This document shows positions 21,586 through 30,227 of a stretch of 41,373 nt of DNA, piece after piece. The stretch covers positions 1 to 41,373 of IMG/VR virus record IMGVR_UViG_3300007238_000001; one strand, given 5' to 3'. The translations under genes were made by a program, and so were the position numbers. Position 1 is the first letter of the stretch; the number at the start of each line of letters is the position of its first letter. Source of the DNA: a virus. Below the pieces are notes generated by a model. The model ran no database searches. It saw nothing but the letters and a program-made list of their open reading frames with translations, and was not told the DNA's origin.

Positions 21586-23328
21586 ATGCCAGATTTCTCA
21601 CGCTTGGCGGTGGCCGTGTCCGCGAAAGTCGCGCAATTCAATGCGGGGATGCAAACCGCCGAAGAAGCCGCGTCCGATCTCTCGCTTGCACTGCGACGGC
21701 TGAGTTTTGCGTCAGAAAGTGCGGATAGAGACATCGAATCACTTGGGCGGAGTGCAACTGCTGCAAGCGGGGGCATGGTCGCCTTTGGCGCTGGCACAGA
21801 AGGCGCAGGGTTTGCCGTTCGGGGTTTGAGTGCGTCAATCTTGTTATCCCTCATCCCGGCACTGGTTGCGCTCTCAGCAGCCTTAGCGCCTATTGTGGGG
21901 GCCTTGGGTGGCTTCGTCGGGGTTGCTGCCTCAATTGTCGGGGTGGGACTCTTACCAGCGATTGCAGCGATAGCGACGAATACGGAAGTGTTCAAAACCG
22001 AAGCTCAAAGTCTCCTCGACACGTTAGGGACAGAGTTCGCACCTGTTATCGAAGAGGCAACGACCGTGCTCTTGCTTCTCATGCGGTCCTTTAGAGATAT
22101 TATTCCTGAGCTTGTCCCCACGCAAGAGGCAATAGACGACCTTGGGTTATTGTTCCTCGAACTTGGGGAGTCGTTGATTGAACTGCTGCCGCTCTTTGCA
22201 GAGTTGGCAGTAACCCTAGCTCGTGAATGGCTGCCCCCATTTATTGAGTTTGTGCAAGACGTTGGCCCCGAGATTCCGGGTATGATCCAAGACCTTGTAG
22301 ACGTGTTTGATCGGATGCTACCCCGATTCGTCCGAGCGGGGCAGTTGCTAATGGACCTACTCGGACCCTTGACAGAGTTTGGCTTTACTGTCCTTGACGT
22401 GTTAGGCCCGGCACTCGCTGATCTATCGCAATTCTTGGAGAACGTTCTTCGGGACGTGAATAACATGGACCGAGGGATGCAAGAACTAATCGCTGGTGCG
22501 GCACTCTTGGCTCCGGTGATTGTTGGACTGGTTAGCTTTATCGGGCCTTTGAGTGGCTTAGTTGGTGTTCTCTCCAGTCTTACGGGGCCTTTGACTGCCG
22601 TTATCGGGGGGCTTGCAGCGATTGGCCTTGCCGGGATTGTTGCCTCAGTCGCGGCCTTAGCAACTAATTTCGGCGGATTGCGTGACGTGTGGGTGAACCA
22701 AGTCCTGCCAGCGATCAATAGAGTCAGACCTGCCTTAGAAGACGCCTTTGGTGCCTTTGCCGAAGGGTTTGATATGGAATCTATTAGACAGTCTGCCGCG
22801 CAGTTTGAACAGATATTCGCCAATCAAATCCAGAAAAACGTCGAAGCACTCAAACCCGTTCTCTCGGATATTCAAACGTTCTTAACCGATAACCAAGAAG
22901 AATTTAAGACGCTTGGCGCGGTCGCTGGTGAGACTGTGACATTCCTAATCCGTGTCTTTGGGGCCTTAGCCAAAGCAGGCGGAGTTGTCTTTAGGCAAGT
23001 TCTCATCCCGAGTATTCAAATCTTCATTGACGTGTTAGACGTGGCACTCACGAAGTTCATGAATCTTGTCGAACTCTTTAACGCCGTTGAGAGTGGCAAC
23101 TGGGACGCCGCTCTTGCTGCGACACAAGATTTAGCTCTTGGCGAAGGATCGACTCTCACGCAGTCTGTGGCCCAACAGACGGCCAGCACACAGCAAGTCG
23201 AGATTGTGTTAGACGAACAGACCGAATTTGTCGAAGCACGCTTTCGGGACACTGCCGAAGGGGTATTCTCCCAACAGAGCCAAAACCAGTATGACACGGC
23301 CCAACGCTTAGGCAACAGAAACCCATGA
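21586..23328 (+). CDS. tail tape measure protein
   Basis: A 580-residue protein placed after the chaperones. The N-terminus is helical (LAVAVSAKVAQFNAGMQTAE); hydrophobic segments follow at about 83-125 (SILLSLIPALVALSAALAPI onward) and 285-345 (with FIGPLSGLVGVLSSLTGPL), and the C-terminus is Q/E-rich. This is the usual tape-measure pattern. By the rule of thumb of about 1.5 angstrom per residue, the tail would be near 85-90 nm. It overlaps the hub gene by 4 nt. Confidence 0.9.
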   Translation: MPDFSRLAVAVSAKVAQFNAGMQTAEEAASDLSLALRRLSFASESADRDIESLGRSATAASGGMVAFGAGTEGAGFAVRGLSASILLSLIPALVALSAALAPIVGALGGFVGVAASIVGVGLLPAIAAIATNTEVFKTEAQSLLDTLGTEFAPVIEEATTVLLLLMRSFRDIIPELVPTQEAIDDLGLLFLELGESLIELLPLFAELAVTLAREWLPPFIEFVQDVGPEIPGMIQDLVDVFDRMLPRFVRAGQLLMDLLGPLTEFGFTVLDVLGPALADLSQFLENVLRDVNNMDRGMQELIAGAALLAPVIVGLVSFIGPLSGLVGVLSSLTGPLTAVIGGLAAIGLAGIVASVAALATNFGGLRDVWVNQVLPAINRVRPALEDAFGAFAEGFDMESIRQSAAQFEQIFANQIQKNVEALKPVLSDIQTFLTDNQEEFKTLGAVAGETVTFLIRVFGALAKAGGVVFRQVLIPSIQIFIDVLDVALTKFMNLVELFNAVESGNWDAALAATQDLALGEGSTLTQSVAQQTASTQQVEIVLDEQTEFVEARFRDTAEGVFSQQSQNQYDTAQRLGNRNP

Positions 23329-25250
23329 TCACGGTCGATCTTGAGAAGGGAGCCAACTCCGAAACCATCCCCGAAGATGAAGTCCTTGAAATCCAGCGCA
23401 TTGACTTAGAGCATACAGCGATTTCGAAATATGAAGTCGATGTAATGCCCCGAGAATCCTACCGTGATTATCAACTCGGGACAGCGACTGTAAATGTCAA
23501 TGGCAATCCAATTATCTCCGGTGAAATCCAGCAAACCCCGAAGGATGTAAACAGTCTCACGATTAGCGGGGTTGGTCCTGTTAATAAGCTCAAAGACGGG
23601 ACGGATAGAGCCACGTTTCAGTCTACTCCAGTCTATGAAGCTATTGAGAGTTATAGCAATCTCACAAATGCCGATAGCTGGAACGTTATCCCACCGTTTG
23701 TCAGAACCAAGGACGTAAACGAAACGTTTGTTGACGCGCCGAGTATCAACCCGTGGAGTAGTATTTTAGATATTCCTGATGATGTACCCGTTGATATTGT
23801 CTCTAACACTGTCCGAACGGGGCAAACGTGTTGGTTTCGAGAGGGCGAAAATGCGGATACGACTAATGGAACGATAACCGCGAACGCAGTTGATGCACCG
23901 GGAGATTATTCAAACGGTGAGGGGGAGCGATTAGACGCGACTGGCGATTTTGTCAGAATCGAATTTACACCCACGTATGATGTTCCGTGGGCAGATTTGT
24001 TTGCTCCAGTTCGCTTTGCGTTTGATGACTTTTCAGGCGACGTGCAGGCCGAAATTAACGGCAATACCATATGGACCTCGGACGGGCTACAAAACGCGAC
24101 TGATACACCCTTCTGGAGCGCGATAGCGGTTAGCCTCATGGAAGACACCGGCGGCGGGATTGACGGTGGGGCGACCCACACCATGACGGTTTCAACCCAA
24201 AACGTTACGAACGGCTCAATTGTCGTTGACGTAGTTGCTCCGTATGACTCGGGGGATCGGTTCGGCGGGTTCAATTACAACTTTGACAACTCAGTTGATG
24301 CACAAACGGCCACGATTGACGGGCCACAGAAATACCCCGATGGCATAGGCGCAGAAATAGACCTCAACACCCAGTGGCACATTCGCAAGAGTCGCACAGA
24401 AATCACGATCAACGACTCCGGCGACGGGCAGGCGATTAGACAGAGTAACGACGGCGGCATTAACTGGGTCACTGATACCAACACGTCACTTGCCGTTGCG
24501 GATTTCAATTCAGCGGGCTATTATGGCGATGATGCGCGGGTTGAATTAGTCCTTGGGAGGCGGACAGAAGACGCGATTACTTCCCCCGCGACTGGAGATT
24601 CATATCAAGAAATCTCAAATGCGGAGATTAGTCTATGGACTGATGATTTACCGATAATAACCCAAGAAACCGAGTTCAATCAGGACACTTGGTTTGCGAA
24701 TATGCAGGAGCTACACGAACGCGGGAATATGCGATTCGTGGCAGACCACCGTGCAAGTGGCTTAGAGGTTGAGAGTTTTCGGACAGGCGACCCCAAGGCC
24801 GTCAAACCGAGTACATGGGTTGTGGCAGGACGGGACGCAGTTACGTATGATCGGGATACCAGAGATTATGCGAATGAGGTAACGGTCTACCCTGATCCCG
24901 AATCGAACCTCTCCAGTGTCACCTTAGTTGATATAGACGACCAAAACCGGACTGGAGTAACGAAACCACGACCACAGACGACGAATATTTCGGACAGAGA
25001 CGAACTGTTGCTTGAGGCACGACGGTTTCTGAGGGAAAGTCTCCAGAACGATCAATTCAGTGGGCAAATCAGAATCGCAACACAGTATGTCGCACCGGGC
25101 TATCCGTATGAGCCCGACGAGTTCGATAACAACCTCTCAAACATGGAAACCGTGAGACTTGGGTACAATACGGATGAAAACCAGAGTACGCTTAACTTTG
25201 GGTCGCGCAAGAATCTCGTTGCATCAATCCAGAATTTAAAGAATGACTAA
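23325..25250 (+). CDS. tail hub / distal tail protein, 641 aa
   Basis: Follows the tape measure, the usual site of a distal tail or baseplate hub protein. The N-terminus (EIQRIDLEHTAISKYEVDVM, then DYQLGTATVNVNGNPI) and C-terminus (FSGQIRIATQYVAPGYPYEP, then ETVRLGYNTDENQSTLNFG) are the pattern of gp27-like hub domains in siphoviruses. A central beta-rich insert, about 190-330, resembles a carbohydrate-binding or lectin-like module. It would close the tail tip and hold the fibres. Confidence 0.8.
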   Translation: MITVDLEKGANSETIPEDEVLEIQRIDLEHTAISKYEVDVMPRESYRDYQLGTATVNVNGNPIISGEIQQTPKDVNSLTISGVGPVNKLKDGTDRATFQSTPVYEAIESYSNLTNADSWNVIPPFVRTKDVNETFVDAPSINPWSSILDIPDDVPVDIVSNTVRTGQTCWFREGENADTTNGTITANAVDAPGDYSNGEGERLDATGDFVRIEFTPTYDVPWADLFAPVRFAFDDFSGDVQAEINGNTIWTSDGLQNATDTPFWSAIAVSLMEDTGGGIDGGATHTMTVSTQNVTNGSIVVDVVAPYDSGDRFGGFNYNFDNSVDAQTATIDGPQKYPDGIGAEIDLNTQWHIRKSRTEITINDSGDGQAIRQSNDGGINWVTDTNTSLAVADFNSAGYYGDDARVELVLGRRTEDAITSPATGDSYQEISNAEISLWTDDLPIITQETEFNQDTWFANMQELHERGNMRFVADHRASGLEVESFRTGDPKAVKPSTWVVAGRDAVTYDRDTRDYANEVTVYPDPESNLSSVTLVDIDDQNRTGVTKPRPQTTNISDRDELLLEARRFLRESLQNDQFSGQIRIATQYVAPGYPYEPDEFDNNLSNMETVRLGYNTDENQSTLNFGSRKNLVASIQNLKND

Positions 25251-25686
25251 CCCTGAATTCATCCTCCACGGTGAAAACGGTGTCTCGCGAGCGAGGTATA
25301 ACTCTGGAGAGATTCATCAATTAGAACCCGGCGACACAACCGATTTCACGTTTGAGATTCGGGACAGTGACTTTGCCGATATAAAAGCCTACGGCGACTA
25401 TGCAGGTGATTATACCGACTATGAGGCATTTGATAACACGTATAAATATCAACTACACGTCCCGTCAAACGCAAGTGTTGGCAGTCTCTTGTTTGGCATT
25501 GAACCCTCAAGCGACCTGCAAAGCAAAGACGTAACGGGAATTTGGGGGTTGATTGATGATCTCTCAGACGGGCGACCCGCGCCCTTGAATCGAACTACGG
25601 TCGAATTATCCATGTTCGTGGTGGCCGGGTACGCTGATTATAGTACCCACTCGAACGCGATTGACACACTCAAAATCAATGGTTAA
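25243..25686 (+). CDS. baseplate-like protein, duplicate copy 1
   Basis: A 147-residue beta-rich protein overlapping the hub gene by 8 nt. It aligns over most of its length with the first half of the next product (shared blocks: GEI, SDF, FAG/YAG, Y-EAFDNTYKY vs Y-EGDDNLYRY, GIEPSSDLQSKDV vs GINPSQDLQDRDV, WGLI). The pair is a tandem duplication. No known family; the position suggests a tail-tip part. Confidence 0.75.
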   Translation: MTNPEFILHGENGVSRARYNSGEIHQLEPGDTTDFTFEIRDSDFADIKAYGDYAGDYTDYEAFDNTYKYQLHVPSNASVGSLLFGIEPSSDLQSKDVTGIWGLIDDLSDGRPAPLNRTTVELSMFVVAGYADYSTHSNAIDTLKING

Positions 25687-26440
25687 CACACAATTCACGA
25701 TAGAAACAAGTCTTGGAACGCTCACAGCAGACTACCACACTGGAGAAATACCAATTCCCACACGGGGAGAAACGGTTACATACGAGTTTGAGTTGCCCGA
25801 ATCAGACTTCAATACACTCTTAGATTTTACAGACTTTGCCGGATCGTATTCGGCGTATGAAGGGGACGACAATTTGTATCGGTATATCGAACACCTCCCC
25901 AATGATGCAAGTTTTAGTAGTCTTGTAGTAGGGATCAATCCGTCGCAAGACCTCCAAGATAGAGACGTGCCCGGTGTGTGGGGACTAATCGAAACCGTTG
26001 AAGACACGCGCAATCAACCGCTTTCAGATACGCGGATTGCCCTTGAGGTATTCGTCATCGCAGAGTTTGACGACTTTGCAGACGCCGATGCACTCCGCGC
26101 AGAGCGGGATGTTGCACAGATTGGGCAAGATTTCGACATGGAAGCCCAAACCATGACAATTGAGGGCGGAGAGATAACCGCAACAATCCTCACACCAGCA
26201 AACTTTGACGTGACAATTAACGACCTGACGTTCACTTCCCAAGGCACTCCGGCGAACTTTGACGTAACGATTGACGACTTGACATTTGTTGGCGACATAA
26301 ACCAGAACATGACAGCACACACGATAGACATTCAAGGCGGCGAGATAACGGCCACACTCATCGGTGGACCGATCTCCGAGGCGATGAACGCGGATAGCAT
26401 GACAATCAACGGCGGCGAAATCACGCAGAACCTAGTCTAA
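25679..26440 (+). CDS. baseplate-like protein, duplicate copy 2 with GGEI repeats
   Basis: Start set at 25679 (MVNTQFTIETSLG), overlapping the end of copy 1; an in-frame TTG at 25661 is possible. Residues 1-145 are paralogous to the upstream gene. The rest (about 155-253) consists of repeats: EGGEITATI, QGGEITATL and NGGEITQNL, and two TPANFDVTI-NDLTF blocks. These look like a beta-strand repeat appended to the duplicated domain. Shares a base with the next gene. Confidence 0.75.
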   Translation: MVNTQFTIETSLGTLTADYHTGEIPIPTRGETVTYEFELPESDFNTLLDFTDFAGSYSAYEGDDNLYRYIEHLPNDASFSSLVVGINPSQDLQDRDVPGVWGLIETVEDTRNQPLSDTRIALEVFVIAEFDDFADADALRAERDVAQIGQDFDMEAQTMTIEGGEITATILTPANFDVTINDLTFTSQGTPANFDVTIDDLTFVGDINQNMTAHTIDIQGGEITATLIGGPISEAMNADSMTINGGEITQNLV

Positions 26441-26913
26441 TGGCAACTGTCACAATTTATCAAAACGGCTGGCAGAGTATTCATCTTGCAGGAGGAGGTA
26501 ATACGGGAGGGGTCACTGATTGGGATATTAACGGTACCTTATTTTTGATGTTACTCACGTCAAACTATAATCCCGATGCCTCCGCGACAGGCGACTCAAC
26601 CCGTGCGGATATTGTTAGCGATGAGGTGTCTGGGACGGGGTACACTCTTGGGGGCAACCAAATCCCTGTGGCTAACAATGGCATTTCCGAAACGGCGCAG
26701 GGCGACGGGATCATTATTGATGGCTCAACCGTCACAACGACGTTTTCAAACGCTGACTTTAGCTATCAGTATGCAGTCCTATATGAGACAAAAGGCTCGT
26801 CTGATAGCGATTACTACCTCATTGGCTACGCCGATTTGGGACAGACCACAGCGAGTAATCAAGACGTAGAAATCACGATCACAAACGGCGAAATAGCCAC
26901 GTTCACGTTCTAA
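26440..26913 (+). CDS. tail fibre/baseplate protein, 157 aa
   Basis: The start ATG at 26440 overlaps the previous TAA by one base. The pattern DWDINGTLFLMLLTSNYNPD, then EVSGTGYTLGG and DFSYQYAVLYETKG is seen in small structural proteins encoded near phage tail fibres. It ends with a strand-like EITITNGEIATFTF. A fibre or receptor-side part is likely. Confidence 0.75.
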   Translation: MATVTIYQNGWQSIHLAGGGNTGGVTDWDINGTLFLMLLTSNYNPDASATGDSTRADIVSDEVSGTGYTLGGNQIPVANNGISETAQGDGIIIDGSTVTTTFSNADFSYQYAVLYETKGSSDSDYYLIGYADLGQTTASNQDVEITITNGEIATFTF

Positions 26914-26914
26914 C

Positions 26915-26995
26915 ATGACTGACGAAATGGAAATTGAGGGTGGGGAGATAACGGCAACCCTCTCAGACGCAGATGAGGAGGACGAAGACGAATGA
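26915..26995 (+). CDS. 26-residue GGEITATL mini-gene
   Basis: A tiny frame, ATG 26915 to TGA 26993-26995, tucked between two tail genes and overlapping the next start by 4 nt. Its first half, MTDEMEIEGGEITATL, is the same repeat unit that ends the 25679-26440 protein; the rest is acidic (SDADEEDEDE). It is either a real micro-protein or the remnant of a duplicated repeat. The conserved start, stop and ATGA context support translation. Confidence 0.5.
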   Translation: MTDEMEIEGGEITATLSDADEEDEDE

Positions 26996-27933
26996 GTGGC
27001 ACGCCCGATGCAACCGGCGACGAGGGAGAGCGATTAGACGTTGACTATACCGTGCAGAATACAGGAGGCAGTACAGATACCCAAGATATTACGCTTGTTA
27101 TCAATTCAACACAGGAGGATATAGACACTGGGATTACCTTGGACGGGTCCGAAACCCATAGTGGGACGCTCTCATGGCAAACCCAAGATGGGGACGCCGG
27201 AACATATGGACTTGATGTGAACTCCGATGATGATACTGAAAGTCGGACAATAGAGGTTGAGACTGCAATACCCGACAGCGTAACATCGCGATTGCGGATG
27301 GATGAGGGTAGTGGATCGACGCTTAACGATAGCGTCGGGAGCGTTACTTCCTCATTGGTTAGCGGATCGTGGGTTAGCGCCAGTAAATATACCGGCGGCT
27401 TCGCAACTGATTACGACGGCGCAAACTCCTACTGGGCAACTGACTCGGAGATAGATATTAACGGTCAGTCGCAAGGGGTCGCAGGGTGGTTCGAGATTAC
27501 CGGTGGGGACGACCGTGGAGACGCGTTCAACGCCCGGACCGGAACGGGATCTGACGCTAGAGGGTGGGAGTTGCAGGTGCGCACCGACGGCGAGGTCCGA
27601 CAAGTCCACTACGATAGTTCGGGGAGCGCGTCTATTGTCTGCAGCTCCACCGATGACGCGGTGACGCTATCGCTCGACGGTACTGATTACTTCATCGCGA
27701 TCACGGTCGATGGCGACATGGCAAATCTGTATATCTGGGATAGCAGCCAGCAACTCGTCAACACAAGCGGCACCGGCGCGCGAGCGCAAACCACATCGCA
27801 ACCCTTTGAGGGGATGCGTAATGGGGCGGAGGGGCTCTATCTCGCCGGGCAAAACGACGACCCGCATTGGTCTGTGGACGCTGCCATCCCCGAGAGCGAC
27901 TACCAATCGATCTACGAGGGGACCCTTCGGTGA
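26992..27933 (+). CDS. tail fibre with CARDB-like and LamG/concanavalin A-like domains
   Basis: 313 residues. Residues about 8-93 look like a CARDB/Ig-type domain (ERLDVDYTVQNTGGSTDTQD). Residues about 100-310 fit a LamG-type lectin fold (YDGANSYWATDSEIDING, then GVAGWFEITGG, then YFIAITVDGDMANLYIWDS). It probably binds host surface glycans. From about 27270 on, base composition and codon use change (more AGC, TCG, CTC and higher GC than neighbouring tail genes), which suggests a swapped-in host-range domain. Confidence 0.8.
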   Translation: MSGTPDATGDEGERLDVDYTVQNTGGSTDTQDITLVINSTQEDIDTGITLDGSETHSGTLSWQTQDGDAGTYGLDVNSDDDTESRTIEVETAIPDSVTSRLRMDEGSGSTLNDSVGSVTSSLVSGSWVSASKYTGGFATDYDGANSYWATDSEIDINGQSQGVAGWFEITGGDDRGDAFNARTGTGSDARGWELQVRTDGEVRQVHYDSSGSASIVCSSTDDAVTLSLDGTDYFIAITVDGDMANLYIWDSSQQLVNTSGTGARAQTTSQPFEGMRNGAEGLYLAGQNDDPHWSVDAAIPESDYQSIYEGTLR

Positions 27934-27954
27934 GACACTCGGTGTCCGTGTCTC
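27932..27954 (+). terminator. stem-loop at the end of the tail module
   Basis: GAGACAC (27932-27938) and GTGTCTC (27948-27954) form a perfect 7-bp stem with a 9-nt loop that begins within the fibre stop codon (27931-27933). No following T tract. It marks the end of the long structural transcript; the next gene has its own TATA-like box. Confidence 0.5.
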
Positions 27955-28036
27955 TCAAGATAATCATCTGACAGGATTTGCCTTGGCTACTCTGTGGCCG
28001 CGCCCAGATACATCTCTACTTTCAACACGGGGCTTA

Positions 28037-28052
28037 GATTGATTAATAATGC
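28037..28052 (+). promoter_or_regulatory. promoter of the secreted-protein gene
   Basis: GATTGATTAATAAT spans 28037-28050, with TTAATAAT (28043-28050) centred about 25 nt before the ATG at 28071, the expected distance for a leaderless haloarchaeal start. The 27955-28036 stretch before it holds no other visible signal. Confidence 0.55.
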
Positions 28053-28070
28053 ACCCGTGTATCAATTGCC

Positions 28071-28640
28071 ATGCACCGACGCACGGCAGTAATCGGCCTT
28101 GGGAGTATCGCTACAACAGCACTTGGAATAAATACACTCACACAAGACACAAAAGCCTTAGACGTGAGTGTTGACAGTTTCACTGTTCCAGATAAGAGTT
28201 TTGATACAACCACTGACGTGTCTGGAGTAGAGGTATCTATTGACGGTAAGTATGAATATAATACAAGTGTCACACCAACGAAAGTTGTACTCAGACTCTA
28301 TGTTCTCAAAAACGGCGAGGAAACGCAAGTCGCGGCGAGAGATTGGACGACTGATTTAGACTCCACGCAAACTGAGACATATACGTTTGATAATGCCGAT
28401 CTGTTGACGCACCCTGATCTAAGTGCAAGTGACTTCACACCGGGGGAAGATGTTGGCGATTCGGTGAGTCAATCGTTTACGGTCAAGGTTGAGCTATCAG
28501 TCTTTAACGACGGGAACCAAATTGGGACGGTTGAAGCAACTGATACGAATACGATGACTGTGACTCGAAAGGGGGCAACTGTAGAGGGGTCAATCGGGGG
28601 TGAGGCAACGACAAACGTTATCACGGAGAATCCGCAATAA
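28071..28640 (+). CDS. secreted beta-sandwich protein with Tat-like signal
   Basis: A 189-residue protein with an RR-containing, hydrophobic N-terminus (MHRRTAVIGLGSIATTALG), which fits a twin-arginine signal or membrane anchor. The rest is beta-rich (VDSFTVPDKSFDTTTDVSG, then VRL/LRLY strands) with an Ig-like pattern, ending in low-complexity T/G/E. It is likely exported to the cell surface or virion exterior. It lies next to the protease gene. Role unknown. Confidence 0.7.
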   Translation: MHRRTAVIGLGSIATTALGINTLTQDTKALDVSVDSFTVPDKSFDTTTDVSGVEVSIDGKYEYNTSVTPTKVVLRLYVLKNGEETQVAARDWTTDLDSTQTETYTFDNADLLTHPDLSASDFTPGEDVGDSVSQSFTVKVELSVFNDGNQIGTVEATDTNTMTVTRKGATVEGSIGGEATTNVITENPQ

Positions 28641-28646
28641 GATCAT

Positions 28647-29378
28647 GTGCTTCAATTCATTAGAAACCTGATTTGCCCCAAGAGGGAACGTGCATTACCC
28701 ACGTCAACCCCGGGGGTAGCGTCGATAACAACTACTGGAGAACCAACCGTTGACGTGGCGATTCGTAGCTCCAAAGAACTACGCGGAGAAAATGGCACAA
28801 TTCCCGAAGAGATGGCCGTTCTCTATTTGAGTCACTCATTAGACAAGATGAACTTCGGGTTTACAATTCGCTATGATTTTGAACCCATAACCCCACCCGA
28901 TAACATTTCAGGGTGTGGCGGTGAATCCTTTGATTGGTTTCGGGAGTTCGTTTCTGCATGGGGTAACTGTGCTTCGGACGCCAACCTACTCATAACGAAC
29001 GCAGACGGTGGTGGGTGTGGGATTTCATCTACTCCAGGGGTTTGCACCGTTCCGGGTAGAAACATCTCAGAACGCACGGAATACGTTTCTGAAGGGTCGG
29101 ATGGGTTTCACTCAAATATCCAATCTATCCTGCACGAGTTTGGTCACTGTCTCGGGGCACACCACGACCATGACAAAACTATGGAAGGGTTACAACACCC
29201 CGGACGGGCATGGGTCGATAATGGCGAGTATAGATACACACCGACGACTCTTGGCGGTGGAACGGTGAATAAGTGCGGTGAACGCGTCCCTGAAGAGCGA
29301 GATGAATATACGAAGATTCGTGTGCATGAGTTTTCTAATTGCGCCGAAGACGTGTTTCGAGAGTCGTTAGAAGACTAA
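28647..29378 (+). CDS. metzincin-type zinc metalloprotease
   Basis: GTG start at 28647; the overlapping ATG at 28645 runs into a stop. The 243-residue protein has HEFGHCLGAHH (about 163-173), the HExxHxxGxxH zinc motif of metzincins, and a methionine soon after (KTMEGL) that may be the Met-turn. Several cysteines (SGCGGES, GNCASD, GGGCGISS, GVCTVP, NKCGE, SNCAED) suggest disulphides and an extracytoplasmic place. It may cut host surface-layer or cell-envelope proteins during entry or release. Confidence 0.75.
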   Translation: MLQFIRNLICPKRERALPTSTPGVASITTTGEPTVDVAIRSSKELRGENGTIPEEMAVLYLSHSLDKMNFGFTIRYDFEPITPPDNISGCGGESFDWFREFVSAWGNCASDANLLITNADGGGCGISSTPGVCTVPGRNISERTEYVSEGSDGFHSNIQSILHEFGHCLGAHHDHDKTMEGLQHPGRAWVDNGEYRYTPTTLGGGTVNKCGERVPEERDEYTKIRVHEFSNCAEDVFRESLED

Positions 29379-29444
29379 GAACAGAATCATCGTAATGCCG
29401 ATTGTGAGTAACCAGAGTAGTACAAAGACGTGGTGGTACTTCAT
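29367..29444 (-). CDS. 25-residue membrane micro-peptide
   Basis: ATG at 29444 overlaps the TGA of the gene before it (ATGA), and the stop overlaps the end of the metalloprotease gene on the other strand. Nearly the whole product is hydrophobic (HHVFVLLWLLTIGITMILFL). It is the last member of the leftward chain. Very short, so only moderately certain. Confidence 0.4.
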   Translation of the reverse strand: MKYHHVFVLLWLLTIGITMILFLVF

Positions 29445-29644
29445 CCTTTGATCCTATTGTAGTAGTCGGCGATTTTTGTCACAACGATACCAAGCACATA
29501 GCACAACCCAACCACACCGATGATAACACCAATTGCACGGCGAGCTATGGTTTCCGTGGCGAAGAAGTAGATATTGATCGCAACGAAATTCAACACTGCA
29601 AAGGCGAACACACCTCTAAAGAGGAGGGTTATGCGTTCACTCAT
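29441..29644 (-). CDS. 67-residue membrane protein, two transmembrane segments
   Basis: Start set at 29644 (MSERITLLFRGVF), overlapping the upstream stop. Hydrophobic segments at about 8-26 (LFRGVFAFAVLNFVAINIYF) and 34-56 (AIGVIIGVVGLCYVLGIVV), then a basic end. No family recognised. Together with the 25-residue peptide it forms a small membrane pair. Confidence 0.65.
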   Translation of the reverse strand: MSERITLLFRGVFAFAVLNFVAINIYFFATETIARRAIGVIIGVVGLCYVLGIVVTKIADYYNRIKG

Positions 29645-29945
29645 TGTTCTCTCTGCCAAACACGAAGTCAACGATTGCCTTCATTAGGGTTGGTTTCGGT
29701 TCGTTTGAAGGCTCTGGAGCCATTTCTTCAAGATATTCGTCAACCTCGCCTTCTGATACCTCAAATATAACGTCGCCAGTATTTTCCTGCACCATTTTCA
29801 CCGGCAGAACGCGGATGGTTTCAATATCCGTGTCCTTCAGGTTGTAGAGTTCGATGTCGCTCACCGATTCAAGGCGTTCTTGCCGGACGAGTTTGCCATC
29901 CCACCCGTAACAGCAGATCACATAGTCGAATTTTGCGTTACTCAT
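29637..29945 (-). CDS. 102-residue hypothetical protein with acidic tail
   Basis: ATGA-type overlap on both sides. A beta-rich N-terminal half (FDYVICCYGWDGKLVRQERL, IETIRVLPVKMV) is followed by an acidic, proline-rich linker (EEMAPEPSNEPKP) and a C-terminal helix with MKAIVDFVFG that may contact the membrane. No family recognised. Confidence 0.65.
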   Translation of the reverse strand: MSNAKFDYVICCYGWDGKLVRQERLESVSDIELYNLKDTDIETIRVLPVKMVQENTGDVIFEVSEGEVDEYLEEMAPEPSNEPKPTLMKAIVDFVFGRENNE

Positions 29946-30120
29946 GTTTTAGTATCTCTTTGAACCGTTGTTTCACACGTTCTCTATAACACTCATTAAC
30001 CCATCCTGATCGGTGTTCGTACATCTCTGTCTTCGTTGCACACGCATAGTCGCACCGTTCGCACCGATACGCCGCGCCTAAGTCTTCTACATCGTGCAAG
30101 AAGTGAATGTGTTTCGTCAT
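29938..30120 (-). CDS. 60-residue C2H2-like zinc-finger protein
   Basis: RCERCDYACATKTEMYEHR, with a further H and C downstream, fits a small zinc finger of the C2H2/C2HC type. The start (MTKHIHFLHDVED) overlaps the preceding stop. The end is basic (RERVKQRFKEILKHE), which may support nucleic-acid binding. Function unknown. Confidence 0.7.
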   Translation of the reverse strand: MTKHIHFLHDVEDLGAAYRCERCDYACATKTEMYEHRSGWVNECYRERVKQRFKEILKHE

Positions 30121-30227
30121 CGTTGATCTTTCTTTTTAATTTTCCCACAGTTGGGGCAGTAGCGTCTATTCTGTGCTGATCGGTTCCAACTTGCAAATTC
30201 GTGGTTGCAGTAGCCACACCGATTCAT
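30117..30227 (-). CDS. 36-residue zinc-ribbon microprotein
   Basis: ATG at 30227, TGA at 30119-30117. CGYCNHEF and CPNCGKI make a minimal zinc ribbon and the remainder is basic (KIKKKDQR). It is coupled by ATGA-type overlap to both neighbours. Function unknown. Confidence 0.65.
   Translation of the reverse strand: MNRCGYCNHEFASWNRSAQNRRYCPNCGKIKKKDQR

Noticed and set aside
19465-27933. A contractile (myovirus) tail
   Set aside because: No sheath protein and no baseplate wedge genes are present between the tail terminator and the fibre, so a non-contractile tail is preferred.
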